From assembly GCA_023445445.1 (NCBI GenBank), contig JAEXLD010000036.1:42534-106533 (forward strand): 64,000 nucleotides of DNA, in the 5' to 3' direction. Positions 7,827 to 13,825 of this stretch are shown here, piece by piece; position 1 is the first letter of the stretch, and each line of letters begins with the position of its first letter. The notes below the pieces were generated by a model. That model was not told the DNA's origin and did no database searches. It saw only the letters and a list, made by a program, of their open reading frames with translations. Position numbers and translations under genes: made by a program. The stretch comes from Bacillota bacterium (GTDB lineage: Bacteria; Bacillota; Clostridia; Clostridiales; Clostridiaceae).

Positions 7827-8255
7827 CTATGCCATCTTATTTAACATATCTACTCTTATTTGATGTCTTCCACCAGAATAATTAGATAAAATAAATTTAT
7901 CTGTTATTCTTTTTGCTATTTCTAGAGCTGTTACCTTGGAGCCAATTGCAATTATTGAAGTATTATTATGATCTCTAGTCATCTTTGCAGAATGTTCATC
8001 TGCAACCTGTGCGCATATTATTCCCTTATGTTTTGTACACACATTAAAAGAACCTGTTCCATATTCATCTATTACTATTCCCTTTTCACCTTCATTATTA
8101 AGAATAGCTTCTGCTACTAAATTTGAGGAGTCATAAAAATCTAACTTTTTTCCTTGTGATTTATCTATTACATCATATCCCTTTTCTATAAGATATAATT
8201 TTATAGAGTCTTTAAAATCCTTGCTTTTATAATCTGATGAAATAATTATTTTCAT
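7827..8255 (-). CDS. lacA: Galactose-6-phosphate isomerase subunit LacA
   Basis: A 142-residue partner of LacB. It shares with known LacA proteins the total length, the segment GIVIDEYGTGSFNVCTK (with the EYGTGSF/AFGAGSF core), MTRDHNNTSIIAIGS, and the invariant C-terminal ending YSGGRHQIRVDMLNKMA. LacA lacks the catalytic Cys of LacB-type subunits, as here (Gly-Thr-Gly-Ser rather than Cys-Gly-Thr-Gly). It begins 10 bases after the sulfatase stop and ends 11 bases before lacB. Presence of both subunits indicates that galactose-6-phosphate is the true intermediate of this operon. Confidence 0.92.
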   Translation of the reverse strand: MKIIISSDYKSKDFKDSIKLYLIEKGYDVIDKSQGKKLDFYDSSNLVAEAILNNEGEKGIVIDEYGTGSFNVCTKHKGIICAQVADEHSAKMTRDHNNTSIIAIGSKVTALEIAKRITDKFILSNYSGGRHQIRVDMLNKMA

Positions 8256-8265
8256 AAAATACCTC

Positions 8266-9744
8266 CTACTTTAGATTTAATCTTTCTAATTGTTCTTCTG
8301 GAGCATCCATTTCCTTTAATGCTCGTATCATTAGTCTTTTATATTTATTTTCTAATTCATTATCTTTAATAGGTTTTGTTTGATAATAATCTTCAGCTAT
8401 ATTAAACAACTTATTCTCACTTGTATACTCTAATGCATTTTCTACGTTATCAAGAATTGAAGGATTATTAATCTTTATTTTATATACAGGATAATTTGTT
8501 CTATTAATAAATCTTCCCATCTCTATTTCTTCTTGATTTTCTTTTCCTAAGTACTTTCTTATAGTTGTAGGAATACAAGTATATTCATAACAAGGTTTAT
8601 TTTCCTTATTAGGAGCTCTAAAGTATGTATACTCTCCATCTGTTATATTTACAGCTACTCCATGATATCCATACAACGCATAATCTCTTTTATACTCTTT
8701 TCCATCAACTATATTCCTCCAAGAAAATCCTTGTACATCTTTTGGGATATCTATATCAGAATAATCTAAAACCGTTGGCATAATATCTATATTTTGAGTT
8801 AATAAATTAATTCTCTCTCCAGCCATCTTTCCATTTGGGAATCTTACTAATAATGGTATATGGGCCAATTCATTGTACATATGCATATAATTTTTACCAA
8901 AATAGTTTCTTTCCCCTAAGAAGTATCCATGATCTGTTGTAACTATAATCAATGTATCATCATATAAATTTAAATCCTTTAATTTCTTAATTAACCTTCC
9001 AAAATGTTTATCTGTCATTGTAAGTAGTGCAGCATACCTTTTATTTATATAATCTAAAGCATCTTCTGGAACATCTACTTCCTTATAATTAGGTATCTCA
9101 AAGTAAGGTCCATCATATTTACAATCATAAAGTTCCATGTACTCATCAGGAACATCAAAAGGTTCATGAGGATCAAAGGTTTCTACCATCAAGAAAAAGT
9201 CATCGTGATCCTTATTATCTTCTAACCACTCACAAGCTGCACTAAAAGTCTTTGGAGTAGGATACTCCTCCTCATGTCTATCCCATTTTGTCCTATTCCA
9301 TTGATATTGCCTTCTAAGTTTTCCATAATAATCTTTAGGCATAAATGATGGATCATCTATTCTAGATATCCATGGATCTCCTTCCTGTCCTCTATAAAAA
9401 TCCCAAGTTGTAAACTGTTGAACATATCCTTCTCCACCTAGTCTAAAGTAATGAGGATGATCTGTTACAATGTGGCTAAATACATCTTTTTCAGCTAAAA
9501 CTTTAGGTAATGTTATGTCGAAGGGCTCTATAGGTCCCCAAGATCTTTCTAAGAAATTAAGCCTTCCTGTAAGTATATCCCTTCTTGCTGGCATACATGG
9601 AGCAGAACCAACCCAATGATTATCAAAAGTAGTGGCTTCCTTAGAAAAGTTAGTTATGTTCGGCGTTCTTACCCAAGTATTTTCGTTGTAAACTTCCATC
9701 ATCTCTCTTTTTAAAGTATCCATTAAAATTACAACTGTCCTCAT
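8266..9744 (-). CDS. Cytoplasmic Cys-type sulfatase (alkaline phosphatase superfamily)
   Basis: A 492-residue type I sulfatase expected to remove sulfate from a sugar ester. The core motif is CMPAR at residues 50-54, where Cys50 would be oxidised to formylglycine; the maturase is encoded at 12689-13819. Metal-site residues are visible as Asp9 (ILMDTLKR), FDPHEPFDVP (190-199), DHGYFLGE (271-278) and Lys284. The N-terminus MRTVVILMDT enters the fold directly with no signal peptide or membrane anchor, so the enzyme should be cytoplasmic, which fits an operon where the substrate arrives through a PTS. The N-terminal motif has a single Asp rather than the usual Asp pair, and the FGly motif is Cys-type, ruling out the Ser-type pathway. 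Exact substrate position is unknown; phosphonate or phosphate esters are less likely given the maturase. Confidence 0.88.
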   Translation of the reverse strand: MRTVVILMDTLKREMMEVYNENTWVRTPNITNFSKEATTFDNHWVGSAPCMPARRDILTGRLNFLERSWGPIEPFDITLPKVLAEKDVFSHIVTDHPHYFRLGGEGYVQQFTTWDFYRGQEGDPWISRIDDPSFMPKDYYGKLRRQYQWNRTKWDRHEEEYPTPKTFSAACEWLEDNKDHDDFFLMVETFDPHEPFDVPDEYMELYDCKYDGPYFEIPNYKEVDVPEDALDYINKRYAALLTMTDKHFGRLIKKLKDLNLYDDTLIIVTTDHGYFLGERNYFGKNYMHMYNELAHIPLLVRFPNGKMAGERINLLTQNIDIMPTVLDYSDIDIPKDVQGFSWRNIVDGKEYKRDYALYGYHGVAVNITDGEYTYFRAPNKENKPCYEYTCIPTTIRKYLGKENQEEIEMGRFINRTNYPVYKIKINNPSILDNVENALEYTSENKLFNIAEDYYQTKPIKDNELENKYKRLMIRALKEMDAPEEQLERLNLK

Positions 9745-9867
9745 TCCATATCCTCCTATCTAAAATTTCCATCATAGAGATAGTGCTCTCGCACAATGTA
9801 AAATGAATTACATCAATAATTCTACATTTTTAATAAGGAGCTACTACTGCAGCTCCATGAATTCATG
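9745..9867 (-). repeat. Repeat and hairpin between IID and sulfatase genes
   Basis: This 123-base spacer is the only large gap in the operon. Positions 9805-9828 are identical over 24 bases to 2371-2394, and the hairpin GGAGCT-ACTACTGC-AGCTCC (9837-9856) follows the IID stop. Without a T tract it is more likely an RNA processing or stability element than a full terminator. Confidence 0.55.
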
Positions 9868-10680
9868 TTAAACGATTATTCCTAACATAGATAAGATTAC
9901 AGCTATTATTAAAACTCCGAATATAATCCATACTGCATTCTTACCATTAGATTTCTTTAATAAGTAATAACATACAACAGTAACTAATAATGGAACTAAG
10001 TTAGGCATAACCTTATCAAGCATTTCTTGCAACATAAGTGGATTTTCACCAGCTGATATCTGAACTCCTAATGTTGCTTTTACAGTTGTAGCAATTAATC
10101 CTCCAACAACTATTATTCCTAATACGTTAGCCATATTTGCTAATCTATCAAATACACCCTTACCATTATCTTCCTTACCCAATACTTCTATTCCTTTTGA
10201 ATAACCTTTAGTTAATCCAAAGTATTTTAATGGGAAGTATAAGCAATTAATCATTAAGAACATCATTATTGCTCCAAATATACTTCCATCTAAAGCAAAG
10301 GCTGCTCCTATAGAACCTGCAATTGGCATCCAAGTAAAGTTAAGCAAACTATCTCCAATTCCAGCGAAAGGTCCCATTAAACTTGTTTTCATAGCAATAA
10401 CTGATTCTTTTTGATCTTCGTCAGTTGTTTCTTCCATGGCAGATACTATTCCTAAGATAAATGGCATAGCTATTGGATGTGTATTAAAATATTCTAAATG
10501 TCTTTTCATTGCATTAACTTTTTCTTCTTTTGGTCTATCCTTATACAATTTCTTTAATACTGGTTTTAATATATATACAGTACTTAAGCTTTGCATTCTT
10601 TCATAGTTATGTGACATTTGACATAATTGTGATCTCCAAAATACCTTCATTAACTCTTTTTTAGTAATTAAGTTTGCCAT
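9868..10680 (-). CDS. PTS mannose-family IID component
   Basis: The 270-residue membrane subunit that forms the sugar channel together with IIC. Typical IID features: the N-terminal LITKKELMKVFWRSQL segment, NYERMQSLSTVYILKPVLKKLY, FNTHPIAMPFILGIVSAMEE, and GPFAGIGDSLLNFTWMPIAGSIGA, followed by several transmembrane helices at the C-terminus. I start at the ATG at 10680, which overlaps the IIC stop (TAATG) and uses an AGGAGG site inside the end of IIC; upstream in-frame codons are not needed. Translational coupling with IIC is expected. It is the last transporter gene before the sulfatase. Confidence 0.92.
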   Translation of the reverse strand: MANLITKKELMKVFWRSQLCQMSHNYERMQSLSTVYILKPVLKKLYKDRPKEEKVNAMKRHLEYFNTHPIAMPFILGIVSAMEETTDEDQKESVIAMKTSLMGPFAGIGDSLLNFTWMPIAGSIGAAFALDGSIFGAIMMFLMINCLYFPLKYFGLTKGYSKGIEVLGKEDNGKGVFDRLANMANVLGIIVVGGLIATTVKATLGVQISAGENPLMLQEMLDKVMPNLVPLLVTVVCYYLLKKSNGKNAVWIIFGVLIIAVILSMLGIIV

Positions 10681-11474
10681 TATAAATCCCAACCTCCTTC
10701 TTCAGAATTATCAACCTCTGCTGTTGAAACATTTACAGTTGTTTCTTTTTCTTTCTTAGCCATTATTAAATCGTATATTCCAGCAAAACATGCACCTATT
10801 AATGCTAATGCTAGTGTTGGAAGTCCTAAATAAGTTGTTAATGTAAATCCTAATACTAAGAACATCCACATATTCTTTTTAAGCATCATAGTCAATAACA
10901 TTGCTATACCAACTGCAGGTATTACTTTTGATGCAACTGTTAATCCAGTCATAACACTTGCTGGTATAAATGCCATAATTGAATCGATTGCACTAGCACC
11001 TAAAAATACTGCTATAAATGTTGGAAATGCTCTACTTAAAAATATAAGTCCAGCCCCCATATATTGTAGTTTATCTATTTTATCAAAATCTCCTGTTTCA
11101 GCAATTTTATCTGCCTTGTGTACTAAAGATATACTAAATGTCTTACATAACATATCAAGTTGTTGAACTAAAAGTGATACTGGTATTGCTATTGCTATTC
11201 CTGCTGCTTCTCCTCCACCAGATAAAATACCTATTGCTACTCCTACTACAGATCCTGAAATAACATCAGGTGGTACATAGGTTCCTACATTATTTACACC
11301 TAACCACATTAACTCTAAAGTAGCTCCAATAATAAGTCCTTGTCTTAAATCCCCTAAAATAAGTCCAGTAATAGCTCCTACTAGTAAAGGTTTTCTAAAT
11401 CCTAAGTGTGGTCCATATTGGTCCCAAGCACATATGCCTGCCCATATAGCAACTAATATAGCTTTAATTAACAT
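10680..11474 (-). CDS. PTS mannose-family IIC component
   Basis: A 264-residue membrane permease subunit with about seven hydrophobic helices. Family landmarks are the N-terminal KAILVAIWAGICAWDQY, GLILGDLRQGLIIGATLELMWLG (about 40-62) and SLLVQQLDMLCK. The family is now regarded as homologous to mannose/N-acetylgalactosamine/sorbose IIC proteins. The short charged tail ends in SEEGGWDL and its coding sequence holds the ribosome binding site for IID. It lies 26 bases after the IIB gene. Substrate specificity cannot be read from sequence; the operon suggests a sulfated galactose derivative. Confidence 0.92.
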   Translation of the reverse strand: MLIKAILVAIWAGICAWDQYGPHLGFRKPLLVGAITGLILGDLRQGLIIGATLELMWLGVNNVGTYVPPDVISGSVVGVAIGILSGGGEAAGIAIAIPVSLLVQQLDMLCKTFSISLVHKADKIAETGDFDKIDKLQYMGAGLIFLSRAFPTFIAVFLGASAIDSIMAFIPASVMTGLTVASKVIPAVGIAMLLTMMLKKNMWMFLVLGFTLTTYLGLPTLALALIGACFAGIYDLIMAKKEKETTVNVSTAEVDNSEEGGWDL

Positions 11475-11500
11475 ATACTACTCTCCCCTTTTTTTATTTT

Positions 11501-11971
11501 TTATATAATATCTTTCATATAAATAACATCATCTTTAGGAACCATTTGTATAAATACTTCAACCCCCATATTTATAATTTCCTTAAATGCATTTTCTTCT
11601 TCTGGAGTTACTGAAATTGATTTTGTTAATCTCTTTCTTGTTTCGTTATATCTCATTCCGCCAGCATTTAATTTTGCTATTTCTAAGCCACCTTTCATAA
11701 CCTTTAAAACATCTGTTGATGTAGTAAACAATAATAATGTGGCCTTTTTAATAGGATTTTTCTTAATAACTTCTATAAATTGATCTACTCCAAAAACTAA
11801 AACTCTTACCCCTGAAGGAGCTGCCAATCCTACTACTGATTTTTGAACAGGGTCATTAGAAACCTTGTCATTAATAATAAGTACTTGTTCTATATTGTAG
11901 TCCCCAATCCAAGTTGAACAAACTTGTCCATGTATAAGTCTGTCATCAATTCTAACTAATTTAATACTCAC
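11501..11971 (-). CDS. PTS mannose-family IIB component
   Basis: A 156-residue cytoplasmic phosphocarrier. The phosphorylation site is His14 in RIDDRLIHGQV, the signature of mannose-family IIB proteins, followed by VCSTWIGDYNIEQVLIINDKV. It accepts phosphate from the IIA protein and passes it to the incoming sugar. In LevR-type systems the IIB protein also phosphorylates the activator, and a LevR-type activator is encoded divergently. It is 21 bases downstream of IIA and carries a normal length and all key residues. Confidence 0.93.
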   Translation of the reverse strand: MSIKLVRIDDRLIHGQVCSTWIGDYNIEQVLIINDKVSNDPVQKSVVGLAAPSGVRVLVFGVDQFIEVIKKNPIKKATLLLFTTSTDVLKVMKGGLEIAKLNAGGMRYNETRKRLTKSISVTPEEENAFKEIINMGVEVFIQMVPKDDVIYMKDII

Positions 11972-11992
11972 TTAAATCTCCCCTTTACTTTT

Positions 11993-12424
11993 TTATAAAG
12001 CTATTTCATCTTCATTAAATTCATTTAAAACCTTATCACTTATACTTATAAAAGTTTCATTATGTACTTTTTCAAGATTTAATTTAACTTCATTTAAAGG
12101 TTTATCTCTATTTAATAATAGTTCTAATAATACTGGTAAATTAAATCCTGTATAAGCCGTTAGCTTTTTACCACTTAATATTAATCTTGAAGTAGCATTA
12201 CAAGGCGTTCCCCCAAATATATCAGTTAATATAATTACTTCTCTTCCTTTGCTTAAAACATTATAAGAATCCTCTAATTCCTTTATAACATCTTCTAAAT
12301 CCTTATCATCTGTTACTGAAATAACCTTATAATTTTCTTGTTTTCCTATAATCATTTCAGCACTATCCATTGCATATTTTGCAAAGTATCCATGGCTAAT
12401 TAATATAACTCCTATTTCATTCAT
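11993..12424 (-). CDS. PTS mannose-family IIA component
   Basis: A 143-residue cytoplasmic phosphocarrier of the EIIA-Man fold. The phospho-accepting His11 is in ISHGYFAKYAMDSAEMI, and the second hallmark LTDIFGGTPCNATSRL lies at about residues 66-81. It takes phosphate from HPr and donates it to IIB. It is the first gene of the operon; the ATG at 12424 follows a strong AGGAGG site, and a sigma-54 promoter lies 30-46 bases upstream. Mannose-family PTS genes under LevR-type sigma-54 control are an established pattern in Firmicutes. Confidence 0.93.
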   Translation of the reverse strand: MNEIGVILISHGYFAKYAMDSAEMIIGKQENYKVISVTDDKDLEDVIKELEDSYNVLSKGREVIILTDIFGGTPCNATSRLILSGKKLTAYTGFNLPVLLELLLNRDKPLNEVKLNLEKVHNETFISISDKVLNEFNEDEIAL

Positions 12425-12453
12425 TTCCTCATCCTCCTCTTGCCATTATTTAT

Positions 12454-12470
12454 AGCAAATATCATGCCAA
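12454..12470 (-). promoter_or_regulatory. Sigma-54 (-24/-12) promoter of the PTS-sulfatase operon
   Basis: The minus strand reads TTGGCATGATATTTGCT, matching the sigma-54 consensus YTGGCACGRNNNTTGCW at all defined positions but one (C to T), with the invariant GG and GC in correct spacing. It lies 30 bases before the IIA start codon, and the gene for a sigma-54 activator is divergent. No competing sigma-A promoter is obvious. Confidence 0.85.
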
Positions 12471-12500
12471 ATTCTAAAACCTATTATTTTTCAAGACGGT

Positions 12501-12564
12501 AATACTCTTTAATACTCTTTTTTTATAATAAATACTTTTTACTAATACTATTTCAATACTCTTT
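12501..12564. promoter_or_regulatory. Array of AATACTCTTT repeats, probable activator binding site
   Basis: Five direct copies: AATACTCTTT at 12501, 12511 and 12555, AATACTTTTT at 12531 and AATACTATTT at 12544. They lie about 30-95 bases upstream of the -24 element, where LevR-type activators bind, and spacing of several copies is near one helical turn. They are not explained by any gene. Assignment to the LevR-like protein encoded next door is inferred. Confidence 0.6.
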
Positions 12565-12688
12565 TAAAAACTTATATAATAACCACAATTAGAAATTCAC
12601 TTGTTTTTTTTATTAGTTGATTTTAAGATATAGATATAGAGGTACTAAAACATTTACATAATTCTTAATGTCACAAAGGAGGATTTTT

Positions 12689-13819
12689 ATGAAAAAAAAT
12701 TTAAGCTTGATGATTAAACCCTCTTCAAGTAAATGCAACTTAAAATGCAAATATTGTTTTTATAATTCTATATCTGATGCTAGAGAGATTAAAGATTATG
12801 GGTTTATGCAGGAAGATACAGTAAAAAAAATATTAGATAGAGTTTTTGAATATTGCAATGGTGGTAATTGCTCAATAGCCTTTCAAGGTGGTGAACCACT
12901 ACTTGTGGGAATAAACTTCTATAAAGAACTTATTGACTACATAAAAACAAATAATATCAATGGTACAAGCTTCTCCTTTGCATTGCAAACTAATGGAACT
13001 CTTATTAATAATGAATGGGCAAGTTTTTTTAATGAAAATAATTTTCTAATAGGTATATCTTTAGATGGAAATAAAGATTTGCACAATTTAAATAGAGTAG
13101 ATTATTTAAATAATGAGTCTTTTAATAGAGTTATGAAGGGGATACATATACTAGAAGAGTATAATGTAGAATATAATATACTAACAGTTATTACTTCTGC
13201 TTTATGCAAAAAAATAGACTCTACATATAAGTTTTATAAAAAGAATAACTTTAATTATCTGCAATTTATTCCTTGTTTAGAGCCATTAGAAAACTCTGAT
13301 ATGAATCTAAGTAGCTTCTCTATAACCCCTTCTCAATATGGTGATTTTCTAATTAAACTTTTTGATCTTTGGTACGATGATATTCTATCTGATAAATATA
13401 TAAGTATAAGATTATTTGATAACATTTTAGGATTATTCTTTAACCAAGATTATGAGGCATGTGAAATGAAAGGAATATGCTCATGTCAGCATATTATAGA
13501 AAGTAATGGAGAAGTTTATCCTTGTGACTTTTACACCTATGAATCTTATAGTATCGGAAATATATTAGAAAACTCCTTTGAAGATATTCATAAAAATAAA
13601 AACACATTAGAATTTATAAATTTATCAAAAAGCATAAGTGATAAGTGTAAAAACTGTGCTTATTTCACTTTTTGCAGAGGTGGTTGCAGAAGGCATAGAG
13701 AAAATCAAAAAGATAACCTAAATTACTTCTGTGAATCATATTATAAATTTTACTCATATTCCTTAGATAAATTTAAAAATGTAGCACTTAAAATTCAAAG
13801 AGAGAATTTTAGGAGGTAG
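12689..13819 (+). CDS. Anaerobic sulfatase-maturating enzyme (radical SAM, SPASM)
   Basis: Oxidises the active-site Cys of a sulfatase to formylglycine under anaerobic conditions. The 376-residue protein opens with MKKNLSLMIKPSSSKCNLKC, whose CNLKCKYC is the radical-SAM CxxxCxxC motif. FQGGEPL near residue 68 is the SAM-binding GGE motif. The C-terminal SPASM domain has the Cys-rich stretch CSCQH, GEVYPCDFY, CKNCAYFTFCRGGCRRHR and a final Cys, for two auxiliary clusters. Start: the ATG at 12689 has AGGAGG six bases upstream; the ATG at 12668 does not. The family includes the clostridial anSME. The sulfatase served is almost certainly the divergent CMPAR enzyme. It overlaps closely with the LevR-like gene downstream. 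Confidence 0.93.
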   Translation: MKKNLSLMIKPSSSKCNLKCKYCFYNSISDAREIKDYGFMQEDTVKKILDRVFEYCNGGNCSIAFQGGEPLLVGINFYKELIDYIKTNNINGTSFSFALQTNGTLINNEWASFFNENNFLIGISLDGNKDLHNLNRVDYLNNESFNRVMKGIHILEEYNVEYNILTVITSALCKKIDSTYKFYKKNNFNYLQFIPCLEPLENSDMNLSSFSITPSQYGDFLIKLFDLWYDDILSDKYISIRLFDNILGLFFNQDYEACEMKGICSCQHIIESNGEVYPCDFYTYESYSIGNILENSFEDIHKNKNTLEFINLSKSISDKCKNCAYFTFCRGGCRRHRENQKDNLNYFCESYYKFYSYSLDKFKNVALKIQRENFRR

Positions 13820-13825
13820 ATCTAG

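Noticed and set aside
5496..12424. Lactose (lac) operon
   Set aside because: lacA, lacB and lacC are present, but LacE, LacF, LacG and LacR are not; the transporter is mannose-family and a sulfatase is included, so lactose use is not the main function.
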